Shown one piece after another: positions 33,156 to 42,574 of a DNA stretch of 64,000 nt. The stretch's first letter is position 1, and every line of letters starts with the position of its first letter. The stretch covers positions 27,037-91,036 of the forward strand of contig CALQZQ010000007.1 in assembly GCA_943349825.1 (NCBI GenBank), read 5' to 3'. Source of the stretch: Candidatus Peribacteria bacterium. GTDB lineage: Bacteria > Patescibacteriota > Gracilibacteria > UBA1369 > 2-02-FULL-48-14. Under the pieces are notes generated by a model, which ran no database searches, was not told where the DNA came from, and saw only the letters and a list, made by a program, of their open reading frames with translations. The position numbers were made by a program, and so were the translations under genes.

Positions 33156-34031
33156 TCATTGGGTAATGCTCCAGAGAAAGCTCGTAATGTCCCAATCACT
33201 GAGTGGATCTAGCGTTTGGTACGAACTAAAATTGATGTTGAAACGGCGCCCATCAACATTCTCCTGAAACAGGATGCAGTAGAAGACGTCCTCAGGACAA
33301 GAAAATAATGTGACATACTCGAAAAGGCCATCTCCACTCGAGAAATAAATATACTTGAGGGGCTCGTCCGCCGGTATTTCTTTAAACTGCATTACGGCTC
33401 CCGCTGACAAATCCGTTTTTACCAAAGAGTAGGTGAGGGGAGCACCTTCGACAGCCTGCATCTCCAGTAGATCACCGTCGTATTTGAAAGTGAAAGTATC
33501 GTCCACCGTATAGGAAGAAAGCCGAGCGTCGGCCTCCGCCTGATCTTGGGCTTCCAACTCGTTGAAATAGTCATTCGTGACTTCTTGGCGATAACGAGCC
33601 CACGCGTCGTAAGCGAAGAAGATGAGTTGAGAAAGAACCAAGGCAACGAGGCTGAAAATGTAAAACCGCCGTGATAATTTTTTCCTCGCCGACCATTCGT
33701 ACGTCAGCAGTATTTGTGAAGTGAGGATGATCCAAAGGAAAATACCGGAAGAAAGGGGCACCAAATAATCATCGAAGCTCCAAGCAAGCTCACGATGTAA
33801 AGCAAAGTTAAGCACGATCAATACGATCCCAAAGACATAAAAAAAGATCTTCAGAATGCGCGCAAAAAGGGAACCGGGGTTTTTACGAATGACAAAAAAC
33901 TGGAAGAGCAAACTCAAAAGAGCGACCAAAAGAAAGAAGCCAAGAATTCAAGCCAGCAGAGTTTCCACAGAGGAGCCACAGCCGGTGCAATGCGATACGG
34001 TAGCAATTGAATCGTCGGTGATAAAACTCAT
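33156..34031 (-). pseudogene. membrane-protein gene with in-frame TGA at codon 28
   Basis: The reading frame begins at ATG 34031, overlapping the stop of the upstream gene as ATGA. It runs 27 codons (MSFITDDSIATVSHCTGCG ...), meets TGA at 33950-33948, and continues in the same frame for 264 more codons. Immediately after the TGA comes ILGFFLLVALLSLLFQFFV, a membrane helix, followed by three more helices and an extracytoplasmic domain. If the TGA is a true stop, the product could restart at a TTG (33929). UGA ends many other genes here, so this looks like a nonsense mutation or a read-through case. Confidence 0.6.
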
Positions 34032-34426
34032 TGTTCAGCGCGTAAAAAATCCCAAAAATCATAGAGCGCAATGCCCAGATAAAGTAAGGCCGAGAATCCC
34101 ACTACAATTTGGTACAAAGAAGGATAAATGATGTAAACCGCCACGCACATACTTTCGAGCATCAAGAAAATGAGGAGCATGAAAATAAAGGTCGCCGCAT
34201 GGGCCAGCAATCTTCCCACAGGTGTATTCAATTTAGCCTTTTCGTAAGTGAAGGCAAAATTGGCGAAACAAACCGTCACCAGCAAAATGCTGAGAATCAA
34301 CAGAAAATTTCCGAGTTGATCCACTTGGATGACGGAAAGGGAACTCGAAAAATAGGGCAGGGCGAGCAGCCCCAAAACAACAATGAAAAGGTTCTTAACG
34401 ATATTTTCTTTGAAGTGCGACTTCAT
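34028..34426 (-). CDS. four-helix membrane protein, unknown
   Basis: 132 residues with about four transmembrane segments (NLFIVVLGLLALPYF, FLLILSILLVTVCFANFAF, HAATFIFMLLIFLMLES, IVVGFSALLYLGIALYDFW). It begins MKSHFKENIVKN. Translationally coupled by ATGA to the interrupted membrane gene downstream, suggesting the two products work together in the membrane. No family recognised. Confidence 0.7.
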   Translation of the reverse strand: MKSHFKENIVKNLFIVVLGLLALPYFSSSLSVIQVDQLGNFLLILSILLVTVCFANFAFTYEKAKLNTPVGRLLAHAATFIFMLLIFLMLESMCVAVYIIYPSLYQIVVGFSALLYLGIALYDFWDFLRAEQ

Positions 34427-34457
34427 GAGCCCAGTCTATCGAATCTTTCCAAGGATC

Positions 34458-34724
34458 TCAAATTTCGTAAATATCTTTGCGGTTTTTAATGCGGAGTATT
34501 TTCAAAATTCGTACTTCCCCAGAAGCTTCCAGCTGAAATACAACGCGATATTCGCCCACTCGGAATCGAAAGCGATTTCTAAAACCTTGAAGCGTTTTTG
34601 CAAAAGCCAATACATCTTTCTGTTGAGCGTAAAAATGAAGTTTAGCGGTGATTCGCTTGGAAATATGTCGGTCTAGTTGGGCCAAATCATTCAGAGCATC
34701 TTTGGAATAAATGAGGAGAAACAT
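34458..34724 (-). CDS. RelE-family toxin
   Basis: 88 residues with the RelE/ParE pattern: LIYSKDALNDLAQLDRHISKRITAKLHF, then LQGFRNRFRFRVGEYRVVFQLE and the end ILRIKNRKDIYEI. It follows a YefM/Phd-like antitoxin gene by 1 base. RelE proteins cut mRNA on ribosomes; the specific activity is not known here. Confidence 0.88.
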   Translation of the reverse strand: MFLLIYSKDALNDLAQLDRHISKRITAKLHFYAQQKDVLAFAKTLQGFRNRFRFRVGEYRVVFQLEASGEVRILKILRIKNRKDIYEI

Positions 34725-34725
34725 A

Positions 34726-34980
34726 TCAGTCGAGACCCAAAGATTTTAAAACCTCTTCCTGCGTGTAATATTCACCTCGCGCAATTTGAGCTTCCGCCTC
34801 ATCGAGTTCTTTCCTCAACTTTTCCATCGCAAAAGCTTTCTCATCCACCGGAATCACTTCCAGCACAGGGACATTTTTGCGCAGCACGATGTAACGGACG
34901 CCTTTTCCAGTTCGCGCTTTTTTTGTGTAACTAGCCATATTTTGACGAAATTCTTTCATACCAACGAATTTAGTGACCAT
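34726..34980 (-). CDS. Phd/YefM-family antitoxin
   Basis: 84 residues. The N-terminal DNA-binding region has VGMKEFRQNMASYTKKARTGKGVRYIVLRKNVPVLEVIPVD, typical of Phd/YefM, and the acidic C-terminal tail would bind the toxin. First gene of the pair, with a palindromic operator upstream overlapping its -10 box. Confidence 0.87.
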   Translation of the reverse strand: MVTKFVGMKEFRQNMASYTKKARTGKGVRYIVLRKNVPVLEVIPVDEKAFAMEKLRKELDEAEAQIARGEYYTQEEVLKSLGLD

Positions 34981-35005
34981 AAAATCAATGTTTAGAGGTA
35001 CCTTA

Positions 35006-35018
35006 AGTGTACACTATA
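35006..35018 (-). promoter_or_regulatory. yefM-type operator with -10 box
   Basis: Palindrome AGTGTACACT (35006-35015) overlapping a minus-strand TATAGT -10 element (35018-35013) ahead of the antitoxin gene, the expected autoregulatory site. Confidence 0.55.
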
Positions 35019-35136
35019 AAATCAATTTTGAAATGGCGTATTTCAATTCTAACAAAAAAGATCTGACAAATCCCTGACATGTTTTTGTGCAAAACTTTAT
35101 GTCTCTTGCAATGGACCTTTAAAACACCAGAGCGTA

Positions 35137-35164
35137 TTGACGGAAAACAAAAGAGGCTTATAGT
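35137..35164 (+). promoter_or_regulatory. promoter of the 126-aa gene
   Basis: TTGACG (35137-35142), 16-base spacer, TATAGT (35159-35164). The predicted start site is about 16 bases before the ATG at 35187. Confidence 0.55.
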
Positions 35165-35186
35165 TACGAGCCTTTAGTGAAATAAA

Positions 35187-35567
35187 ATGAAAGACTACTC
35201 AGACATACTCAGGCTCTTCCTGGAGAGGGATTATAGGGTCTTAGAGGGAAATCCCGCTAATGGACAAATACCTTGGGCTCCACAGGGAAGAGAAGTTTTA
35301 ATCTCCATAGGTGGATTACAAAGAAGAATACATCTTATTCTCCTTTCTTCAGAGCGCTGGCTTTCCACGGAAGGAGAGCCTCTCCAGCCCGAGGTCTTGT
35401 TAGAGGTGAGAGACGAACATGGAAGGGGGCCCGTAGCACTAAGCTTTCAAGAGTTTTTTGATATACTCACGAATCCAGAGACCAGTATATCTACTTCGAA
35501 CACGGATTATCTCCAATATTCAGTAGCCCCATCCGTTCCGCCACCGCTTGTCCCGTGGGAGTCATAG
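35187..35567 (+). CDS. hypothetical protein, 126 aa
   Basis: 126 residues, soluble, beginning MKDYSDILRLFLERDYRVLEG. Beta-type pattern (REVLISIGGLQRRIHLILLSSERWL, PEVLLEVRDEHGRGPVALSFQEFFDIL), Pro-rich end. It has a good promoter, and its 3' end overlaps the convergent serine dehydratase gene by 77 bases. No family recognised. Confidence 0.6.
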   Translation: MKDYSDILRLFLERDYRVLEGNPANGQIPWAPQGREVLISIGGLQRRIHLILLSSERWLSTEGEPLQPEVLLEVRDEHGRGPVALSFQEFFDILTNPETSISTSNTDYLQYSVAPSVPPPLVPWES

Positions 35568-36420
35568 CGAGTCCTCCCAGTGCCGTTTCACGAATCTTCG
35601 GAGACATGAGATCACCCACTTCACGCATGGCACGCACCACTTCGTCGAAGGGCACGAAACTTTCTACGCCGAGGTAAGCCATATCCGAAGCGGACATCGC
35701 GAACACCGCGCCGATTCCATTACGTTTAATGCAGGGCACTTCCACGAGTCCTCCAATCGGATCGCACGCGAGCCCGATCATGTTTTTGAGCGCGAGCGAA
35801 GCCGCATGCAAACTCGTTTCCGGGGATTTTCCACGCACCTCCGTAAGGGCCGCCGCCGCCATGGCTGTCGCGCTGCCCACCTCGGCTTGGCAGCCTCCGG
35901 CGGCTCCCGAAAGCGTGGCCGTATTCGCAATCACCACACCGATCGCGCTCGCCGTGAGCATCATCTGCACCATTTGGTCGCGCGTCAGGTCGAGTTTGAA
36001 CTTCGCGCCGTAAATCACGCCCGGCAAAACTCCCGCCGCTCCCGCCGTGGGGAAGGCCAGAATCACACCCATTCTTGCATTATTTTCTCCCGTGGCCACA
36101 GCCCCGAGCATCGCGCGGATGCACGCTTCATTCAGCAACAATTCTTTCTCCAGTTTTTTAAAATCATGCACGCCCTTCGCGAGCAGCGGCGTGTTCTTTC
36201 CCACCATGCCGCTGGGCGAGAGTTCCGGATTCTCAATCGCGGCATCCACTCCATCAAAAATCACCTGCAGGCGCTCCTCCAGCATCTTCCAAATTTCCTC
36301 TTTGCTGCGTGGAGACATCTGCATTTCGTAATGCAGCATCACGTCCCAAATGGGCATGTCGTTTTCAGAGCAACGTTGCAGCAATTCTTTCCCGTTGTGG
36401 AACATGAACGAGGCAGCCAT
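35491..36420 (-). CDS. sdaAA: L-serine dehydratase, iron-sulfur alpha subunit
   Basis: 309 residues. Iron-sulfur-dependent subunit of the two-component enzyme that converts L-serine to pyruvate and ammonia. Cluster cysteines lie in SGAAGGCQAEVGSATAMAA, MIGLACDPIGGLVEVPCIKRN (two Cys) and nearby. It follows the beta subunit gene by 9 bases. Pyruvate formed could feed the 2-oxoacid:ferredoxin oxidoreductase. Confidence 0.94.
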   Translation of the reverse strand: MAASFMFHNGKELLQRCSENDMPIWDVMLHYEMQMSPRSKEEIWKMLEERLQVIFDGVDAAIENPELSPSGMVGKNTPLLAKGVHDFKKLEKELLLNEACIRAMLGAVATGENNARMGVILAFPTAGAAGVLPGVIYGAKFKLDLTRDQMVQMMLTASAIGVVIANTATLSGAAGGCQAEVGSATAMAAAALTEVRGKSPETSLHAASLALKNMIGLACDPIGGLVEVPCIKRNGIGAVFAMSASDMAYLGVESFVPFDEVVRAMREVGDLMSPKIRETALGGLAMTPTGQAVAERMGLLNIGDNPCSK

Positions 36421-36429
36421 AAAATGAGG

Positions 36430-37116
36430 TTAAGAAGCGATTTTATTGAGTGAACGAGCGAACAAAATACCGTCTTCCTTTTCCAGGTCGAGCAAATCCT
36501 CGAGGGTCAAAGCCGTTTCGATGCTCAGCACCGACAGCACTTTGTTTTCAAACGCGAGATAACAGCTTTGCATATTCACAATGCGAATGGCTTTGTCTCC
36601 CAAAAAGCCGGTGATCTTCGCCAGCATTCCGGGACGGTTTTCATTTTCCGTTACCAGAGTGAAATACTGCTCCGCGCCGTTTCCGGTGAGGTGCACATCG
36701 AAGCCGTTGATCTGAGTCATCACAATATTCCCGCCTCCAATCGAAGATCCAATCAGCTCCATCTTGCGCTCCGCATTCTCTAAAGTGATCCGCACAGTAT
36801 TCGGATGGTGCTGCGCGCCCAAATTCCCAGGTTCAAACACATATTCCAAGCCTTTTTCCTTGGCATGCTCAAACGCTGTTTTAATCCGTGCATCGTTCGG
36901 TGCAAACTTCATCACTCCACCCAAAAGCGCTCGGTCCGTGGCATGGCCTTTATAGACTTCTCCAAAAGAGCCGTGCAGCAAAAAATGCACCTTAGTAGGA
37001 GTGGCGTCAAAGATAGCACGCGCAAACTGCCCAATCTTAGCGGCACCGGCAGTATGAGAGCTGGAAGGCCCCACCATGATCGGTCCCGCGATGTCGAAGA
37101 GGGAAAAGGTGCCCAT
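36430..37116 (-). CDS. sdaAB: L-serine dehydratase, beta subunit
   Basis: 228 residues. N-terminal SdaAB domain (SLFDIAGPIMVGPSSSHTAGAAKIGQFARAIF) and a C-terminal ACT domain (about 150-220, YFTLVTENENRPGMLAKITGFLGDKAIRIVNMQSCY). The ACT domain is usually regulatory, often binding serine. First gene of the sdaAB-sdaAA operon. Confidence 0.94.
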   Translation of the reverse strand: MGTFSLFDIAGPIMVGPSSSHTAGAAKIGQFARAIFDATPTKVHFLLHGSFGEVYKGHATDRALLGGVMKFAPNDARIKTAFEHAKEKGLEYVFEPGNLGAQHHPNTVRITLENAERKMELIGSSIGGGNIVMTQINGFDVHLTGNGAEQYFTLVTENENRPGMLAKITGFLGDKAIRIVNMQSCYLAFENKVLSVLSIETALTLEDLLDLEKEDGILFARSLNKIAS

Positions 37117-37200
37117 TGGTGCCTGTTAAGGCACTTTAAGTATGCCCTAAAATATTTTTATTGCAAGAAACTCGTTGCAAACGTCCAGATTACAAATAAT

Positions 37201-37631
37201 CAAGCTGAAACAATTTTGTATTCACGTCCATGACAGAAAGTTGCACGAATATCATTCACTAGGTACATTGATATGAAACGCAAAGACAAAAACGTTTCAC
37301 CCGCACCTTCACACATCGAAAACAGAAACAAAAAGTTAAGTTACCTATCAAGGCGTTTGCTTTACGCTGGTGGTCTCGATTAGATCACCCGTGAGAATCA
37401 GCTTCTCAACTCCACTCTGTGAATCTCGTTTCGTTCCCTGCTTCGGCACAGCGACTAGTATCCACGCCAAGAGTAGCCCCGGTCCGGCCCTAAAGTCGAC
37501 CAAAGTACAGCAAATGAAAAACAAAAACAGAAAGGGTTCATCGCCTTTCACACTAACCGGTCTTCCGCTCACCATGAGTCCAGCGCCCTAATATGCGTCT
37601 GAGTACTCGAGTAGAAGGCCGGTTTTTTATT
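37201..37631 (+). ncRNA. candidate structured RNA element, copy A
   Basis: A gene-free stretch whose sequence recurs at 39642-40090. Conserved pieces run from CAAGCTGAAACAATT at the 5' end to GGCCGGTTTTTTATT at the 3' end. Stems: TGAAACG/CGTTTCA (37274-37280/37293-37299); GGTGGTCT/AGATCACC (37369-37376/37382-37389); TGAGAA/TTCTCA (37392-37397/37403-37408); CTGTG/CACAG nearby; and a terminator-like 10-bp stem ACCGGTCTTC/GAAGGCCGGT (37556-37565/37614-37623) followed by T6. Two base pairs change together between the copies. Short ORFs inside are not preserved in frame. It matches no RNA family I know. Confidence 0.65.
37580..37631 (+). repeat. 52-bp direct repeat, copy 1 (RNA element 3' end)
   Basis: Nearly identical to 39107-39158: CCAGCGCCCTAATATGCGTC followed by TGAGTACTCGAG and ending GGCCGGTTTTTTATT. 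The TTA at 37627-37629 forms the stop codon of the minus-strand SLH-YHYH gene, so the repeat abuts that gene directly. Confidence 0.85.
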
Positions 37632-39045
37632 GCGGTGATCCCCTATAACAACCGAGCGTGTAAGGGAACTCGTCCGTAATAACGTAGTGATAAATTTCCC
37701 TTGAAGCGCCATTCCACTCCACCACGCTGGTTTCACCGTGACAGGAATCTAGATCACTGTTTTGCACAGTCTCCGGATACTTATAAATGCCAAAACCATC
37801 CAGAGCGTAGCCGATGAGGGTGGCTTCGTCGCTCTCGTCACTGAGGCAGTCGCTGTAATGGTGATAGTGGTACAGCCCCTCTTGCTGAGGATGACCTCCA
37901 CAGGCATCTTGAATTTCATGAGCCACGGCATCACGGCCGCCTTCATCCAAAGCATTAAAAATCGCCACTCCATTAGTGGCATAACCGATCACGCCCATGT
38001 CGAGACAAGAGGCTGAACTGGCCAATTCGGGATCGTAGGACAAATCCACATCAACATCTTGCTCTCCAATAGCGTTGGGGTTGCGATCGTAATCGTAAGC
38101 ATCGTCGGAAGAAGAGATTGGATAAACCCCGGTGCCGTGATCTGGCAAACCATTCCCAGCTAAGGTCCGTGTGGACCCTTTGATAGAAATGCTAAAACTG
38201 GCACTGGGCCAATCCACAGCTCCATTCACAGTGACTTTTCCAGAGGGATCCCAGTAGTCCGTATGAAGCCATGGTCCATCTGCAAACGCGCCACCGCCAT
38301 CCAGATGGGTATCGCAGGAATAAACAGAGCCAACCGCAGGAGAAGTGGAGATTTTGTCATCTCCAAGCGGCAGCATGCCCACGCCATAGCCATAGTCGAT
38401 CTCATTTGTCGTAGACTCACCGCTCAAATCCGCATAGGTCAAAGAATCTCCATTGGGAATTCCGGAATCCGTACGGTAAATCACTTCAGCCATTTCTCCA
38501 CGGGTGATTTGATGTGAAAAACTCTCGATGCTGGGAGGAATCGCGCCTTTATTTTCCAGATCTTCCACGTAGGGCTTGTACCAAATCTCATCCGTAGATT
38601 CCTCTCCATCGTAAGCGATGCTCACGATTTTTGCAGCTTCCGAGAAGCCAATTTGATTTCCGGGGAGGAAAGTTCCATCTTCGTAACCCTCCACCCAGCC
38701 TTCATTTTTAGCCTGACAAACTACCGAGGCGTACCACTCGGTAGTAGGGACATCTACAAAACCATAAGCCTCCACGTCACACTCAGCGATTTCTTCATCG
38801 CTGAACTTGGCCTCGATCAAAATTTTAGTGAATTCAGCACGATTGATAGTGTTGTCGGGTTTGAATGACCCATCTGTATAACCCTCAATCACTTCCTTCT
38901 CCTTTAAATAGTCGATGGCTGTAGCGTAGTCGTCCTCCGAATCCACATCATTGAAGATCACACTGCCGAAAGACAAAGGCCATCGAAAACCGAACAGGAA
39001 AATGAAAAGAAGAACGAACGCAGCAACGAAAAGTAATCGGTTCAT
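37627..39045 (-). CDS. secreted SLH and YHYH-domain protein
   Basis: 472 residues. N-terminal hydrophobic signal (MNRLLFVAAFVLLFIFLFGF), SLH repeats at about residues 40-195 (EVIEGYTDGSFKPDNTINRAE, GWVEGYEDGTFLPGNQIGFSE, SHQITRGEMAEVIYR), then a C-terminal YHYH domain (about 235-470; DACGGHPQQEGLYHYHHYSDC and DGFGIYKYPE). Envelope-anchored with an exposed YHYH domain of unknown biochemical role, possibly metal-binding through its histidines. It is flanked on both sides by 52-bp direct repeats. Confidence 0.85.
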   Translation of the reverse strand: MNRLLFVAAFVLLFIFLFGFRWPLSFGSVIFNDVDSEDDYATAIDYLKEKEVIEGYTDGSFKPDNTINRAEFTKILIEAKFSDEEIAECDVEAYGFVDVPTTEWYASVVCQAKNEGWVEGYEDGTFLPGNQIGFSEAAKIVSIAYDGEESTDEIWYKPYVEDLENKGAIPPSIESFSHQITRGEMAEVIYRTDSGIPNGDSLTYADLSGESTTNEIDYGYGVGMLPLGDDKISTSPAVGSVYSCDTHLDGGGAFADGPWLHTDYWDPSGKVTVNGAVDWPSASFSISIKGSTRTLAGNGLPDHGTGVYPISSSDDAYDYDRNPNAIGEQDVDVDLSYDPELASSASCLDMGVIGYATNGVAIFNALDEGGRDAVAHEIQDACGGHPQQEGLYHYHHYSDCLSDESDEATLIGYALDGFGIYKYPETVQNSDLDSCHGETSVVEWNGASREIYHYVITDEFPYTLGCYRGSPQ

Positions 39046-39106
39046 AGGGCGGAGAGTAGGATGCTTTTATGATCATAGCACAGCCTCTTACAAATCACCC
39101 ACGCGC

Positions 39107-39158
39107 CCAGCGCCCTAATATGCGTCTGAGTACTCGAGCAGGAGGCCGGTTTTTTATT
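39107..39158 (+). repeat. 52-bp direct repeat, copy 2 (truncated RNA element)
   Basis: Repeat of 37580-37631 with two mismatches. Only the 3' end of the RNA element is present, and the 5' arm of the terminator stem is missing, so it is a remnant. It lies upstream of the lipoprotein gene. Confidence 0.85.
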
Positions 39159-39172
39159 TGAAATTTAAAAGC

Positions 39173-39178
39173 TATACT
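39173..39178 (+). promoter_or_regulatory. -10 element, leaderless spacing
   Basis: GC-TATACT followed by exactly 6 bases and the ATG at 39185. It decides the start: a TTG at 39158 would precede the promoter element. Confidence 0.5.
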
Positions 39179-39184
39179 CTAGCC

Positions 39185-39649
39185 ATGTTGAAAAAAACTC
39201 CAGCACTAGTCCTATTTGCACTCGTACTTTCGGCATGCACCGCCAACTCCACACGAGTAGAAAACGCCACCTATGAACTGACGAATCAAAACCCTTCATA
39301 CCCCTCGTACTTAACCCTGAGTGAGGACGGCACCTTCACTTTGGATTTCAATATGTGCGAGGGCATGTACGCAGGGTCGGGAAGCTACACGATTGAAGGG
39401 AGTTCCTATTTTCTTGATGTAGAAGCTTGCACGGACTGCACACCCCAAGAGGACTTGTATGTGGAACTGCCAACCGTGAACATTGAACTGGAAAAAATCT
39501 CGGATACGGAATTGAAGGTCCAAAAGGAAGTACTAAGGACTTCGAAAAACGGGGGAAAGTATGGATTCTGTGAAATCAGCGACGCAAAAAACGAATTTAA
39601 ATTACTGGAATCCGACGAATCCTCTTCAGATTTAGAACAGGCAAGCTGA
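39185..39649 (+). CDS. small lipoprotein, unknown function
   Basis: 154 residues from the ATG at 39185 (MLKKTPALVLFALVLSAC; lipobox LSAC). The mature part resembles small lipocalin-like or META-type beta domains (NATYELTNQNPSYPSYLTLSEDGTFTLDF, GSYTIEGSSYFL), but no family is certain. The last codons and TGA stop lie inside the first bases of RNA element copy B, so the element appears joined to the gene end. Confidence 0.72.
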   Translation: MLKKTPALVLFALVLSACTANSTRVENATYELTNQNPSYPSYLTLSEDGTFTLDFNMCEGMYAGSGSYTIEGSSYFLDVEACTDCTPQEDLYVELPTVNIELEKISDTELKVQKEVLRTSKNGGKYGFCEISDAKNEFKLLESDESSSDLEQAS

Positions 39650-40090
39650 AACAATTTCTTGTTCATGTCCACCACAGAAACTTGAACGATTCGACATCGC
39701 TAGGTATATTGATATGAAACGCCAAGCACGAAGTGCCTACTAGAGAAGGAAGACGTTTCAAACCGCCCTTTCAAAACTCAAACAAAAACAAAAAGTAAAT
39801 TTACCTTAAACGGCCTTGCTTTACGCTGGTGGTGCTGACTGCATCACCCATGAGACTCAGACTCTCATCCTCCACTTTGTGGGTCACGCTTCGCTCCCTG
39901 CTTCGGCACAGCGACTTAGATTCCACGCCAAAAGTAGCCCCGGTCCGGCCCTAAAGTCGACCAAAGTACAGCAGGTGAAAAAACAAAAACAGAAAGAATT
40001 CGTCATCTTTCTCGAAACCGGCCAAAACTCATCATTGACCTTCGCACTTTATTTATAAGGGCGCCCTAGGTCGAGTAGCGGCCGGTTTTT
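39642..40090 (+). ncRNA. candidate structured RNA element, copy B
   Basis: Second copy of the element at 37201. Matching stems: TGAAACG/CGTTTCA (39715-39721/39754-39760) around a 32-base loop in place of 12; GGTGGTGC/GCATCACC (39828-39835/39841-39848), where the last two pairs are G-C and C-G instead of C-G and T-A in copy A; TGAGA/TCTCA (39851-39855/39863-39867); terminal stem ACCGGCC/GGCCGGT (40017-40023/40080-40086) followed by T5. A roughly 50-base block around GTAGCCCCGGTCCGGCCC is almost unchanged between the copies. Confidence 0.65.
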
Positions 40091-40096
40091 CTGTTG

Positions 40097-40124
40097 TTGA
40101 CAAAAAAAACCTGAATGCTTAAAT
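40097..40124 (+). promoter_or_regulatory. promoter after RNA element copy B
   Basis: TTGACA (40097-40102), 16-base spacer ending TGC, TTAAAT (40119-40124), upstream of the ATG at 40148. Confidence 0.5.
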
Positions 40125-40147
40125 ACGTGCAGTTTTTAAACTCAATT

Positions 40148-41703
<1,556 letters not shown>

Positions 41704-41782
41704 TCAAACGCCGCAGGACGACTAGGCGAAACACCAAGGCTTTGTTAGAATGCCCGCGATCTTAAGCATTTTAACCGAATAT

Positions 41783-42385
41783 ATGGACATTTTCTGGCAC
41801 GGCCATTCCACTTTCACCATCAAAGGCAAAAGCGCCACCATTGTGACCGACCCCTTTGAACAGGGCACCAAACTTCCCAAGCTGAAGGCCAACATCGTTT
41901 CCTTGAGCGAAGAAGGCACAGTTGCAGAAGTAGAGGGCGACCCTAAAGTCCTCGATTGGCCCGGAGAATTCGAAGTTTCAGACGTAGCCATTGAAGCCAT
42001 CCGCCCTGAAGGAGAAGAATCCAGCATTTTCATTTTCGCTCTAGACGGCATCAAAATTTGCCACTTAGGTTACCTGACTCACGAACTGCACGACGACGTT
42101 CTCGATCACATCGGTGACGTGGACATTTTGATGATCCCAGTGGGAGGAGGCGTAGTGATCGATGGAAAAACCGCTCAGAAAGTAGTGGAAGCCATTGAAC
42201 CTCGCATCGTGATCCCCATGCTTTACAATGCCACGGAGACCACTTTGGACATCAAGGGTTCGGAAGAATTCTTGAAGGCCCTCGGAAAGACGGGACAAGA
42301 AGCTGTAGAGAAATACTCTGTAGCCAGCCGCGCGAACTTACCCGACGGCAGCATGGGCTTTGTCGTCCTAGAGCCTAAGCTTTAG
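41783..42385 (+). CDS. metallo-beta-lactamase-fold hydrolase, UlaG-like
   Basis: 200 residues from the ATG at 41783 (MDIFWHGHSTFTIKGKSATIVTDPF); an ATG at 41750 would fall inside the -10 box TAGAAT. The HGHSxF start and TDP motif match the small MBL subgroup of UlaG-like proteins. Later segments are KICHLGYLTHEL, DILMIPVGGGVVIDGKTAQKVVEAIEPRIVIPMLYN. The strand-ending His and Asp residues expected for metal binding are only partly kept, so its activity is uncertain. Convergent with a small gene it overlaps by 4 bases. Confidence 0.8.
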   Translation: MDIFWHGHSTFTIKGKSATIVTDPFEQGTKLPKLKANIVSLSEEGTVAEVEGDPKVLDWPGEFEVSDVAIEAIRPEGEESSIFIFALDGIKICHLGYLTHELHDDVLDHIGDVDILMIPVGGGVVIDGKTAQKVVEAIEPRIVIPMLYNATETTLDIKGSEEFLKALGKTGQEAVEKYSVASRANLPDGSMGFVVLEPKL

Positions 42386-42540
42386 AGCGCTACTAAAGCT
42401 CCGGAAGCCACGCGATAACCAGCATGACTCGTGTAGGGTCTGGCAAAGTGCATGAAACGGGTGAGCAAGCTTTTGCGACCAGCCAAATACATCCGAGAAG
42501 TAGAAACGTGAAATGATTTGCGGGTTTTACGAACAAACAT
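42382..42540 (-). CDS. small basic protein downstream of lexA
   Basis: ATG at 42540 to TAA at 42382 encodes 52 residues beginning MFVRKTRKSFHVSTSRMYLAGRK and ending SGALVAL; 10 Arg/Lys and no Asp or Glu. It lies 34 bases after the lexA stop on the same strand, so it would be co-transcribed with lexA and induced by DNA damage if real. The basic charge suggests nucleic-acid binding. No homologue recognised. Confidence 0.45.
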   Translation of the reverse strand: MFVRKTRKSFHVSTSRMYLAGRKSLLTRFMHFARPYTSHAGYRVASGALVAL

Positions 42541-42574
42541 AACGGAGTGGGTTAAAACTTTCTTAAAATGAGTG

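Noticed and set aside
33883..34071. 62-codon minus-strand ORF over the interrupted membrane gene
   Set aside because: It is in a different frame from the membrane helices and overlaps the coupled gene pair; a shadow ORF.
37370..37591. 73-codon ORF inside RNA element copy A (and 80-codon ORF in copy B) with similar peptides
   Set aside because: The copies share bases rather than frame: an extra A in copy B moves the frame after the shared part, and covarying stems explain the conservation better.
39726..39738. GCAC-GAA-GTGC hairpin, similar to bases near 7783
   Set aside because: Short and with only two loose matches; not enough to call a repeat family.
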